From: Pectinophora gossypiella
Taxonomy: Eukaryota > Arthropoda > Insecta > Lepidoptera > Gelechiidae
NCBI RefSeq assembly: GCF_024362695.1
Contig: NC_065419.1
Location: 8,246,678 to 8,310,677, forward strand
DNA: 64,000 nt
Direction: 5' to 3'
A program made the translations under genes and the position numbers. This document shows positions 23,716 through 35,200 of the stretch, piece after piece (position 1 is the first letter of the stretch; the number at the start of each line of letters is the position of its first letter). The notes beneath the pieces were generated by a model. It did not search any database. It worked only from the letters and a program-made list of their open reading frames with translations, and was not told the DNA's origin.

Positions 23716-24045
23716 GCCTCCGTGATCCAGTGGTTGAAAATTCGGCTTATGATCCGGAGGTCCCGGATTCGAATTCCGGTCTTCTCTCGAATAGATTGTG
23801 AGATCAATGACAAACCTAATAAACCCTAGTGTCAGGATTATTATTGTATTGAGAAGAGAAAGACCCCTGACTTCGCTCATGTAAAGGCTACGTACTTACA
23901 TTAGCCTACCTATTAACTTGTAACCGGGCCAACAGCTTAACGTGCCTTCCGAAGCAAGGATCATATTACTTTCTGACAATCGGGTGATGAGCCTTTAGAA
24001 ATGTCGTAACCAAACTAGTGATCACAAAACGATTTTTGGGATATA
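23716..24045. mobile_element. Composite SINE family 1: plus-strand head joined to minus-strand body
   Basis: 23716-23783 is a tRNA-like head on the plus strand (CCAGTGGTTGA, CCGGATTCGAATTCCGG). 23800-24045 is the body of the same family in the opposite direction (TTAACGTGCCTTCCGAAGCA), without its own head. Confidence 0.78.
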
Positions 24046-24121
24046 TCCGCCCCACCATCAGCTTCCATGAGTAGGTAAGGTTGGCCCCGATTCCTGCCAC
24101 ACATCCTAAATTTATTTTAAG

Positions 24122-24166
24122 TTATTTATTTTATTTTATTTTATTTATTTATTTATTTATTTTTAG
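24122..24166. repeat. (TTTTA/TTTA)n microsatellite
   Basis: T-rich tetra/pentanucleotide run within the interrupted MITE Y. Confidence 0.9.
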
Positions 24167-24398
24167 GGAAATTTACAGCAAAATTACACAAAATATACAC
24201 AACTCTAAGAAGCTACATGCCAACAAAAAATTTCCACATATATTATACCTGTCATTTTCAATAGGAACGGACGGATGATTGACAGCAACGCTTAATTTTA
24301 AAATTAATGAATAACCCGGGCGAATAAAATGGGCATCTCGCTCATACGCAACCCATTTGACGTGTGCTATCAACTAAATTCTGTCGGGTTATTGGGCA

Positions 24399-24826
24399 AT
24401 TGACAACATTTCAAATTTTTAAGCCGTGGTTTTTTTGTGCTATTTCGAAAGTACTTGTTTAAATAGAAGACACGTATTTTTTCTTTTCAAGATTTTTCCA
24501 CTAGAAGTTACAAAAAATATTTTTTGAAAATTGGATTCTGCCATTGATAGAATGAAGGCAGTATAATGTAATGTACCTTTGCATGCATATTTAAAACAAG
24601 TCGCAAACAAAGTGTCATGTTATGTATGACATTTACTTTTTTTATAATTTTTATGTAAAGGTCTGAACTTATTATGCCTTCCTCTTCTGACCTCGTGGAT
24701 TTTTCAATATATTTCTATTATTACTGAATTAAAAAATCTGAAAAAATATGTTTTGTGTAAATCATAGAAATATCTCGAAATGGTTTTCGATTTAAGGCAC
24801 CTTAGTAAAAATGAAATGTTGTCAAT
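24399..24826. mobile_element. MITE with 15-bp perfect inverted ends, nested in MITE Y
   Basis: ATTGACAACATTTCA at 24399-24413 and TGAAATGTTGTCAAT at 24812-24826 are exact inverses. Removing it restores the MITE Y order seen at 7284-7650. No coding capacity seen. Confidence 0.82.
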
Positions 24827-24995
24827 TTAAAATTTTGGAAGGGCTTTTTAAATTTCTGCCTAAACTTGAAATGTGTTCCATAAATGTATGCCTGTCCATT
24901 ACCCGTCCCTTTCTTTTTCAGCGGATAAAAAAATGACAGGTATAACTTAAAATAAAATTATATGGTATGTACGGGAATCAGCACCAGTACTACTA

Positions 24996-25354
24996 CCAGT
25001 ACCAGTACTAAACCAGATGCAGTCTTTGGCGGAGGACAGTGACGCTACCTACTCCATTTGTCCTCTTGGAGAACCTTCCACCGGGTCATGACCTGTCAAG
25101 GCCAACCTGGAAATCTTTAAATAGACTCGGAACACAGGTTGGCCGAAGTAAAGATAACCTGTCCAGGTGGGGTTTTCTCAACGGATCGGACCAGAGCTGC
25201 GTGTGTGGTGTTACGCCACAGACTATGGCTCACCTGAAATCTTGCCCAGCGTGCCCTGTACGCGAGAGGAGCTGATGAATGCCGCCGAAAATGCTGTCCG
25301 GGTGGCAAAATACTTGGCTGAAAAAATCTGAATGCCATCGAAACGACAAGAAGA
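24996..25354 (+). pseudogene. 5'-truncated non-LTR LINE with 16-bp target duplication
   Basis: Translates to a LINE C-terminal tail (PTWKSLNRLGTQVGRSKDNL, CVCGVTPQTMAHLKSCPACP, then after a shift AAENAVRVAKYLAEKI). The flanks AGCACCAGTACTACTA at 24980-24995 and 25355-25370 are identical, a clear target duplication. It landed at the very end of the MITE at 24080-24990. Confidence 0.85.
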
Positions 25355-25370
25355 AGCACCAGTACTACTA

Positions 25371-27452
25371 ACTCAACTGTCCAAATTACCCACTCAACAA
25401 CCAGGTGCCGCTAATACGTTGAACTCTAATGATTCCGACTAAGATACAAAAGAAGCAAAGTAACAAGGACTTACCTTTTTAAAGGGACGAGCTGTGATTA
25501 AAAACGGACAGGTTTTTTCCCTATTTCCAGTTTTTGCCACTGACTCAGTTACCTGGCCTCTTAACAACCTAGCAACGACCTACCTATCTTTATGGACCTA
25601 AAAACCTTAGTGAATGTAACCCAGTCTACTTTGTAATTAGCCGGCTATCGAACCGGCGTAATAGCGATGCTATTCCGTGCCCTTTTTGTACTTTTTCTCG
25701 TAAAGCCATCATGATTTATGTAGGTACTGTAATGCGCAGACCAGTTCAGTATATGGGACGAGATCCCGGTGGTTGTACTTAGACGAAGCTATAAAAAGAT
25801 ACCACATTAAGTACGCAGTTTATTCGTGACCCTTTTGTAGGTAGTGGGTACTCTGCAATTTTATTGCCTGTGCGTAAATAGGCACCTAATTACTAGAATT
25901 TCTAAGGGGTTTTTGAAAATTACACAATACGTTTGTGGAAAGTGCTGGGCTGAAGGGGGAACACAAAGTAAAATATAAAATAGTCAAAGTCGACGAACTA
26001 TTATATATGATGTAAGGTACGTTATCGATACTCCTTGCAGGGCAGGCAGGACGATAGCACTAGTCTTCAGACACTGGATAACTTAGGGAGATCACACGTC
26101 GTGGTAGTTGGCTAAGTACGCACATACAGTGTCAAGGGCCCCCTTGGGCCCAGCATCTTCCACAAACATTAAAAAAAACAAAGGCAAATCTGTACAACGC
26201 CATCTATATGTGTTTAGGGAACGTAGCCTGAAAAGTCCCTCATTCGAGCAACGAGTAACTCAATTTGACAGGACTAGAAGTAGTTCTATCTCTTTCTTGC
26301 ACTTATTGTAAGTGAAGGACAGCACTAGTTTAAGAGCTGTGAAACTTTTGTTTCCGCCCGAATAGACACCATTGTCAGGTTTCACAATTCATGGCCGATT
26401 GCCAACTGACGTATCTGCATTTTCTTGCTAAAATAATTGGTGTCTTATTGACAATTGCAAAAGGTGCAAATCAGGTTCGCCAAAAAATTCAGATACGTCA
26501 GTTAGCGACGTCAGGGACGAATTAAATAATATAGTATGGACATATGGTTTATTAGGAATCAAGACATAATTATAAGAAAACTGCCAGCTTACAATATCTT
26601 AAGCCTTAGTATTCTAGATGTAATAACTATAGGTCGGAAATTCGGTGGCATATTTACCTAATATGTCTTGTAGTCCATGTTACCGTTTAGCGATACTCGA
26701 CTTTTTAAGATAACAATAATTGCATTCGTTATCAAGACATTACAATACATCTGTTCCGAATGTTTCGCATATTAAATTCAATCTTACTTAATGTTATTAC
26801 TGCGATATAGTTTCGAAATAGTTATAAATTCATTTTGTTGGTTTCGCAATATATTACAATGCCATACGAAAGTCTGTTAGCAAGGAACAAAGAAAAATAT
26901 TGTTTTTAAAAAGTCAGGTAAGGCGCTGAACTGTAATATCAACTGTATATTACCATCACCTTTAGGTAAATATGCAACCGAATATCCTACCTATAATAAT
27001 AACTTAAGACATGTGTGTATATTTTAAATTTCTTATTAATATCTTGACTTTTGACATTAAAAAAATTGTTTATCATATGTTTAAAACACGCGTTGCGAAA
27101 TCATTAATATCACTAATATTATGGTTATGGTTTAATGAAATTAACGGCGGTTTCGTTCCAACTTTACGCTATGTGGGCACCATTGCATAGTCTCACTAAT
27201 ATAATGTACAATGACTAGTACAGTCTAAATAAACTACAATAAGTACGCAGTAGGTAAATGTTTCCTAAAATTCATTGCATTAGGTGGGATTCACAATGAG
27301 AAAATTGCGTATATTTTCTATCTTTTTCCTGGCTCATTCCTGTTTACCAGGGCTCGACCCTCCTACTTATGTGTAGTCTCTACGGCCTGAATTACGCAAA
27401 ATTACTACAACGGTGCGGTTGCACACAAAATACTAGTTTAAAGTGAAACAAA
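25371..27452. other. Intergenic, downstream of ATE1 and upstream of gene C
   Basis: Contains the inverted repeat at 26385-26520 and unrecognised AT-rich DNA. The ATE1 3' UTR should lie just left of 27453. Confidence 0.5.
26385..26520. repeat. Inverted repeat, AACTGACGTATCTG arms
   Basis: AACTGACGTATCTG at 26404-26417 and its exact inverse at 26490-26503, 72 bp apart; MITE-like. No copy elsewhere in the window. Confidence 0.7.
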
Positions 27453-30400
27453 TTATCTAACTAAGACGAGACTTTTCGCTGATTTAGTGCCGACTAGGCG
27501 CGCGTATTCCATCAATTCATCTATATTATCGATTTTCTTATTGAATTTTCTTTTGTACATTTTATATGGCATTACTACACCTTTTACCCATACGGGTATG
27601 TAATTGATATCACCTTCGTTCGGGTGATTCTCGTCAACGCTATCGATATCGGGGTCCAGCCTTGAGTACGGCGTGACTTCAAGCTTACGAATACATTCTT
27701 TCAATGGAAACCATTTGTAAGTCTCTGGGCACAGTAAGTATGACGGATAGAAGTTTCCCTTGTACCTCATCTTGCAGCAGGAGTGGATGTAGTAACCCAT
27801 GTAGTAGTACTTGAGTTCTGGACACATTGCGTGCAGATGCCTCGTAAAGGAGATCTCCCTGTAACAACAAGAAATAGGTATTTCATTCATTGGGTTTAAA
27901 TAAATAAAAGAAATAATTGTATGTAATAGTGCCGATTCTGGCAGACACGATAGATTGTTGATAAACACTCCACCAAAAAGAAAAGTTATTTAAAAAAAAA
28001 TCGTTACCTGAGTGCGCCATAAGTTCCTAAGGTTAAATTCATATATTGCGGATCGTAGAAGAAATAAACAGAAGATACACATTTAGGCAGAATGTCAATG
28101 ACCCCCACTGCTATGATCTTGCCGTCCAACCAGTATTGCTGATGGAAGGACCCGTAGCCACATGGGGGACCTGTCTCGCTATGCTCCTCCTGAAAAGAAC
28201 ATCAACATTATTAAACAAATATATTTAACATTTGTCAGAAACATGGAACACTCAATTGGTATTTGTGCTAAGATAAAAATGTATTATGATTACTGTTTGA
28301 TTATTATTACAACTATTACAAGTTAGTCCATCCCCTATCGTCCATCACATAAACTCGCACCCATAATTCCTAATGGGGTGGGCAGAGCCACAAGTAATCA
28401 GACAACTTTCTGTTGCTGTTGATACAAAGTCCTAAGATAGATAATGATGAACTTTAAGGTAACAGGGGATCAGCCTACCGCTCATAATGATTGTCCAACG
28501 TGTCATTGTTCAACACAATAGTATAAACAAAAAGCTATCCAATTATTATGTCAAACTAAAAACATACAAAACTATCAAAGCTAAAACAAATTAGCAACGT
28601 CAATCATACATAAACAAAAAAGAACAAGCAAAACAATTTCATGGAATTTTAAGTAACGTTTTGAGAGGGATTTATTAATGAACTATTGTTTTTTACTTAC
28701 CAATAATGGGCTTTGCACCAAAAAGTCTCTAAATTTAGGCTCCGAGCACTTTTCTGGCTTGTCATCATGTATAGTTGTCTGGTACTTGACGTACACTTCG
28801 TGAGTTTCTTTGGACGTGGCCAGCCACTCAGGGCTTGGTGGTGCTGTGCGTACTAATTTGATCTGAAACATAATAATAATAAAATCCACTAAAATATCAA
28901 AAACCTTTAATATGCCAAAAATGAATCATTTTAATTAAATATTTTTTGCTGATAAAGATCAGGAAAAAACTTGGAAAAATATTACCTATGATTTAAAACT
29001 TTTTTTACACACTTCATTAGACATAAATTAATTCATTTTCCTGTTTCTTTTTAAAATAATAATAAGGAAATTTTAATTTTTTTATTACTTTTGTTACATA
29101 TAGGATTTATATTTTATAGCCCTGAGCAGGAACCATGTAACAGGTGCAGATATTATCTACCTGTGTAGGTACCATGAGTAGTAATTTATCTCACCTCAAG
29201 CCTCTTTTGGAATTCTTTTGGCAACTCATTAATGAAGTCTTCAACTTGTTTTTCCTTATTTTTATTAATGTTGTTCAATGAACTGACATCAATGCCTTTT
29301 TCCTTAAGTTTTTCTAGTTTTCTCTCTCTTCTTAGTTGCTTGGCTTTTTTACATGGCCCTTTTGTGGGATCAGGTCCGATGACTGGAAAAAAAAAAGTAA
29401 AATTAACAAGATAAGAAACAAACAATTGCAAACTATATCAGTGATCAGCAACAAACCTTTCTTCCTGTCAGTATCTAACAGTTGAGATTCACCACTTTGC
29501 ACCTCCATTTTGGTAGTACTAGAACCCACTGAAGAAAACATCTAATTAGTATATTTATCGAGGTGGTAAAAATAAATATAGATAAGTACTTAATAGGCAC
29601 AGAATATAATTTTGCAAATCAAAATATTAAATTATAACATACATAGCATTGAAAGGAGATCACCAGTTAATTTTTTTTTTGTTGGTGCCAAAGTGTAAGT
29701 GAAAAGTGCAGACCAACAAAGGAACTATTGAGTAGATGCCTCTGAACACTTTTGGGTTTTACTGGATTTTAAAAATAGATGACGTTCATACAATTAAAAA
29801 AATATATATATGTCCATTGGCGGAGTGTTATAAACATCTAAGACCGTTATTTTTACTTTTATTAAAGATTGATCATCTCCTTGAAGTGACTAAATACTTT
29901 TTAATTTACCACTAGAACACTCTCCATTGGTCTCTTTTTCTTCAGTGTCAGCTGTCACTACATTGGCCACATTGATGTCCTGGTGCTGTCTCGTTGTCTC
30001 TACAAACTGCTCCCCGCTCTCCCCTTCCAGCTCCCGCTCCCCGAGGCTACTGCTTGTTGACATCTTCCTATCAGTGTCACCTGCTGACCTAAAGTCTTTC
30101 TCTTCCCCCGATAGAAACTTGTTGAACCTTTTTAGTACTTTCTTTTGTGACTTAGTTGGTTTAAATTCTTGGGCTTTACACCTGCATAAATAATACAAAA
30201 TCATTCTGTTATAATAACAAACACAATAATATTATGAATAGCTTATCACTGGTATAATTTGTAAAATAACACAATTTAATTTTATAACAATTATATCCAT
30301 AAAATTTGTTGTGTGGTAATTTAGCAGGGTTAGTATGGTAATTACGATTGTTTACATACCGAATAGTGTACATAGGACAACAAGTTACATCCATTGTAGG

Positions 30401-30662
30401 TTTATAGCAGTATTTTCCTGATCGCCGCCAGCCTCTATCTATGAGGTCCTGGTAATCACTAACAGTCATAGTATGAGCCCACATACCTAGACAATAAATA
30501 AACATCAAATATTATCGACACATTGAAATATATATCTCAAGGATTCGATATACAACGATTGCCAGAAAACTTACCATGACTAAAATTAGTATCGGAGCTC
30601 CTACAATATCCGCATCTGTAACTTTCATGTTCCCCGTAATACTCAACAATGCTGTGCAACAT
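27453..30662 (-). CDS. Ate1: Arginyl-tRNA-protein transferase 1 (ATE1), complete, 8 exons
   Basis: Moves arginine from Arg-tRNA onto N-terminal Asp, Glu or oxidised Cys of proteins, the committing step of the arginine N-degron pathway. Coding exons in order: 30662-30575, 30486-30360, 30181-29910, 29528-29457, 29382-29195, 28862-28701, 28189-28008, 27858-27453; all have AG/GT borders and phases join (1,2,1,1,0,0,2), giving 498 aa. The N-terminal ATE domain starts at the ATG at 30662 and shows the CGYC pair (Cys17, Cys20) and the CC pair (Cys65, Cys66) that bind the metal/Fe-S centre in the family, plus the DYQDLIDRGWRRSG block. Exons 3-5 encode a charged, poorly conserved linker. The C-terminal domain has CGYGSFHQQYWLDGKIIAVG and YYYMGYYIHSC with LLCPETY. 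Length fits the family (about 480-520 aa). The donor of exon 4 (GTTTGT) is weak. Intact; no sign of decay. Confidence 0.97.
28345..28490 (-). repeat. Family 6 repeat in ATE1 intron
   Basis: CATAAACTCGCACCCATAAT, AGAGCCACAAGTAATCAGAC and TGTTGATACAAAGTCCTAAG match the copy at 4870. Lies in the intron between exons 28862-28701 and 28189-28008. Confidence 0.65.
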
Positions 30663-30849
30663 GTTTATTAACAATCCCGCCGATGTTTAGTTACTTAATT
30701 CCAAGAAAAGTTAGGCTCTTATTGCTAAGAAATGAAATAAGAAGAACAGGAAATACGAAAAGCAATGACATTGACAGAATAGTCCATCAAACAAAAAAAC
30801 CTGAACTCCACGGCTGACTCATTCTCATAGAAAAAGTTTTCGGCCTATA

Positions 30850-31010
30850 GGCAACGGGGGCTATATCAACCGCGCCCCTCGCGCACTCAACTTCAGTGAC
30901 ATTGACATTAACTCCTTCTTTGTTACAAAATGAATGTTAGAATGTCAATAGCCGTCGTTCGGTGCGCACACGTTGTTGCGTTGTTGGTAAAGTTTTACTA
31001 CGTTATAAGT
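30850..31010 (-). promoter_or_regulatory. Probable ATE1 promoter, possibly divergent
   Basis: CG-rich stretch (AACCGCGCCCCTCGCGCACT near 30868) about 200 bp before the ATE1 ATG. A small plus-strand reading frame begins inside it at 30930. Confidence 0.5.
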
Positions 31011-31061
31011 GCGTCAAGTCAAGCCTTGCTCCTCCGCCTTTGTATTGAGAATATACAGTGA
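30930..31061 (+). CDS. Small reading frame with hydrophobic N-terminus, divergent from ATE1
   Basis: A 43-codon frame starting MNVRMSIAVVRCAHVVALLV and ending at TGA 31059-31061, on the opposite strand from ATE1 and 268 bp from its start codon. The first 30 residues look like a signal or membrane segment. No family is recognised, composition gives no strong support, and it may be chance within promoter DNA. Confidence 0.15.
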   Translation: MNVRMSIAVVRCAHVVALLVKFYYVISASSQALLLRLCIENIQ

Positions 31062-31727
31062 CCATATTCAGAAGCTCCATTGTGTTTTTGAGCCTAGAAA
31101 CTCATTAACCTTGTAACTCTTTTTGTTCGTGGTGATTTTTTGATTCACGTATAAGATTTGCTATAAATAACTGGTGCAACATACACTTTAAATGACACAC
31201 GACGGATTGAAATTTGAGTTGCGCGACTGTCAGCAATACAAGAAAAAGCATCCATAAAATTCAAAAATAAATGTTAAAAATAAAAAAAACTATTGTTTTC
31301 TTTAATAATCCAAATACGTAAAACAAAACAGTTTCCAACTACGAAAAGTTATCTTCCCTTGTAAAGCGGACTAATCAGATCAAATTGGCAAAATTAACTT
31401 ATTGCCTTTGCTCAAAGGCTCAGACTTACCAAAAACTATTAAATGTCAAATTGAAATTTACCCCATCTATATCCCAAAAAAATATCTATGGAAGTCAGAG
31501 TCTGATAATAGGACCATGGTCTGATACGTAAATTCTTCTTAATAGTCTGTGCTAAACTTAGTTGTCAAAGTGGCAATGTGAATGTCATTTTGACATTATA
31601 TTATTACGTTCGGATACACGCTTTAAACCACTTTTATTTCATAAAATCTACCCCATCTGAGTATCCATTTCGTACTTACTTTACAAGATAGAATAGATCC
31701 CGCAATCTTTCATTTTTTTTTCTTTTT

Positions 31728-31860
31728 CCTCATGGTTGTCTGGAAGAAATCGCTTTAAGCGATAAGGCCGCCATTTGCCATGTACTTAGTTAAGAGACTT
31801 TTTGTAATTATTTCTTTTTATTTTGGTGCAATAAAGTGTATTTGTATTGTATTTTATTGT
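31728..31860 (+). repeat. LINE-type 3' end between ATE1 and gene B
   Basis: GTTGTCTGGAAGAAATCGCT, TTAAGCGATAAGGCCGCC and GCAATAAAGTGTATTTGTAT resemble the 3' UTR of lepidopteran non-LTR elements. A similar piece is at 13030-13090. Confidence 0.6.
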
Positions 31861-31902
31861 ATAGATCATTGAATTATACCTGTATAAGTCACTGAAAAAC
31901 AT

Positions 31903-31908
31903 TTTATT
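31903..31908 (-). terminator. Possible polyA signal of gene B
   Basis: AATAAA on the minus strand, about 310 nt after the gene B stop codon. Confidence 0.3.
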
Positions 31909-32215
31909 TAGATGCATTGTAACAGATAACATTATTTGAAAAGTAGACGCTTAAACTGTGTTCGATGATTTCGGTTGTAAAATTTTTAATGGTTTTAAAA
32001 CCATACTAGGTCGGTACGATTGTTGTCTGCTTCTGAAATCATAAACACAAATAATGTTTTATGTGTAGTTCTTCGAGCACCCTAAATCAATATATTTATG
32101 AACGCAAAAAGAATCTTTTGTCTTCTTGTAAGTATCTAGTAGTTAGACACTTACTTAATGAAATCGAAAACAAATTCTAAAATCATTAGTTTAGATAAAC
32201 TTAAAAGAAAAAAAC

Positions 32216-35200
32216 TTACAGATTATCTTCATCCACTTCATCAATGTTTGACATCATAGAAGGTTTTTGTTTTACTCTAGGACTATGGGGTGGCCTATAA
32301 CAATCAAGATGATTAAATTGAAGTACATAACCTTGGTAACCTATTACAAAAAAAATAATTCAAAATCTGTCTAATAAAATTTTGTAAAATACGATGTTAG
32401 AATCTAAAGTCTGAAATCGGCGCTACCAACAACCTTCGTTACCTGTAAACCCTGCAAATACTCCACCGCGCTTATTTTACCTATGATAGTTGGTGGAACA
32501 TGCAGTTGCCCCTTGATTCTATTTGCGCCAACTTCAGTAATCTAAAATGTAGATCCCAACATAGTATTCATACATACATACACATGGGCCTGTGCCCAGC
32601 AGTGGGACGTATATAGGCTATTTATGTTATGTATGTATACGTCCTGCTGCTGGGCACAGGCCTCCCCTCAATCAACCGGAGGGGGTTTGGAGCATACTCC
32701 ACCACGCTGCTCTACTACGCGTTGGTGGAGGTGTTTTTGAACGGCTAATAGGCGGGACTAACGGCTTAACGTGCACTCCGAAGCACGGATCATCTTACTT
32801 CTTAGGACAATCAGGTGATTGAAGCCTGCAATGTCCTTACCAAATAAAGGACAGTCTCACAAAGTGATTTCGACAATGTCTCCATGGGGAATCGAACCCG
32901 GATCTCCAGATCGGGAGCCTATCACTCTAACCACTAGACCACAGAGGCTGTTGCTGTTTTTTATGCTGTTTTGAAGTTATTTTTTTAATAAAGTACTTAC
33001 TTTGTATTTTTTTTCTGTTTAGTGTTTCGAATAGGTAACACGATTACAGTATTTTACGTCCATAACCATGTCATGCCATAAAATTCGTTAAATGTAGGTA
33101 TGTCAGACAAACCCTTGACCGTTTTCAAATTTTCTTTAATTTACGCTCAAACGATCACTAATATTCTCAACGTATGAAACGCAAGATTCCTAATAATTTC
33201 AGCAATAAGTACGTATTTTCAATTTCAACGGTTTTTGACCATAACATGAAATTCACTAAAGCGATATTGATGAAACTTGCACTATTCCCTTAATTGAAAG
33301 ATACTTAATCCAATAAAATCTATGTTCTATACAGAACTGACTTTTTCTACACATAACTATTTCAATACATACCTATTACATGATCTCATACAAAAGACAT
33401 CAACGAGTTCATTGTTATTGTTCCATAATATCTAATGATTTATAGACCATAACATTAAATCGGCTTAAAACTACTAAGCTGATTTTGATGAAGCTAGCAT
33501 TATTCTCTTAATTGGACGATACTTATACCAACAACAAAAAAATAATAGTGCAATACGATTTGTAGTTTCTGAGAAATGCGTGGACAAACATGCATGCCTG
33601 CGAAATTAACAGTGCAATTCCAACAATAAACAAAAGAAGCACTGCGAAATATTTTCTATGATGAATGTCCAGTTGGTTTTATTAACCGACTTCACAAAAA
33701 AGGAGGTTATCAATTTAAACCAACCTTTACTGTTATGTTTTTATGAACAACAGAGGGTTGTAATGCATTGTTCATTACAGTTGTCCCAACCTACCTTTGA
33801 TAAATGCTATTCCACGGTTGTACATGTGTGTCTCCCCAAATTAGAAATACCATTCCGCTTAGTAATAACACTGAAGCGTGGAAGCACCAGACATGTTTCC
33901 AAACGTATGGAGATTCCTGAAAAATATTCATCATCATCATTCATTTAAGCCCGTTGATTAAAATCCACTGCTAAACGAATGGCCCTTCTTGTAAAGACAT
34001 TTTTTCCAGACGCGTGCCACTGTCATCAATAATCATTAAAAATATTGGGTACTGAGAATGGTTATCGAGTGTAGAGCTATCATCACTCCAAAAACCTATC
34101 ACCAGCCATTCATCATAAAGCAGTATGGCGACGAAAGGTGTGCTGCCGCCAAGAGATGTTTTTGGGGTACCGCACAGAGCATAGTACCCCATTAGCCACA
34201 AGTTGGTATTGTAACTAAGAATCGACGATCCAACTGTGTTATGTTGAAAGATGTCTTGTATACTTCACGCTGTGTAAACTTCAATAGCGCGTTTCAAGAC
34301 TGCATTATTAAATGGTGGCGCCATCTGTTGCTTGTGAGCGGAACTAGCTGGTCAACTAGTTCTAGTACATATAGATTATAGGTACCTACATAGAGTTAAC
34401 TACATGATCCGCAAAAGCGTGGGCAGTTCCACAAGTAGGTAATCTGAATACAACCACTTTTGATACGCAGCCCTAAAATAGAATAATCTTGACAAGTGAT
34501 CAACCCTTTGCCCATAATATAAACATAGACAGCTTATATACGGACCACTGCTGGACAAAATTCATCATCCGCAGAGGTATGGAGTATATTCTACCTATCC
34601 ACCACTCTGTCCATAAAAAAAACCCATTAAATAGTGGTTGGTGGTGATTTGTAAGAGAAACCAAAACAAAATGAATCCCACATACATTAAATTGATTAGT
34701 GACGTTCCCGACGGTAAGTGGAACAACAATCCCAGGGATGTTTCCTATAATCTTGATCACTGTATTCAATAAGTTTGCATACGTTGGCGACAATTCCTGT
34801 AATATTCAATCTTTATTATTCTATAATAATGTAAAATACATGAACTGCCTATATACGTCCCACTGCTGGGCACAGGCCTCCCCTCGATCAACCTGAGGGG
34901 ATATGGAGCATACTCCACCACGCTGCTCCACTGCGGGTTGGTGGAGGTGTTTTTACGGCTAATAGCCGGGACCAACGGCTTAACGTGCCCTCCGAAGCAC
35001 GGAATTAACTTACTTTTTCGGACAATCAGGTGATTCAAGCCTGAAAAGTCCTTACAAAACAAAGGATAGTCTCACAGAGTGATTTCGACAATGTCCCCAT
35101 CGGGAATCGAACCCGGACCTCCAGATCGTGAGCCTAACGCTCTAACCACTAGACCACGGAGGCTGTTATAATGTAAAATAAATATACATAATTCTAGAAA

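Larger units (their letters stand above)
24080..24990. mobile_element. MITE family Y interrupted by two insertions
   Basis: Ends as in the other copies (CCGATTCCTGCCACACATCC; ACGGGAATCAGCACCAG). The body is broken by a TTTTA-repeat piece (24122-24240) and by another MITE at 24399-24826. Confidence 0.85.

Noticed and set aside
32215..32220. Donor site ending the 32294 exon of gene B
   Set aside because: CTGTAAG resembles a donor, but it contains the in-frame TAA stop and the peptide before it ends as an acidic tail, so it is taken as the terminal exon.
33658..33948. Plus-strand frame of 96 aa
   Set aside because: It is the antisense shadow of a gene B exon (33916-33795), which has proper splice borders and aligns with gene A's last helix.
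33971..34201. Minus-strand frame of 76 aa as a gene B exon
   Set aside because: Hydrophilic and not alignable; the true next exon is 33916-33795, whose phase and sequence fit.
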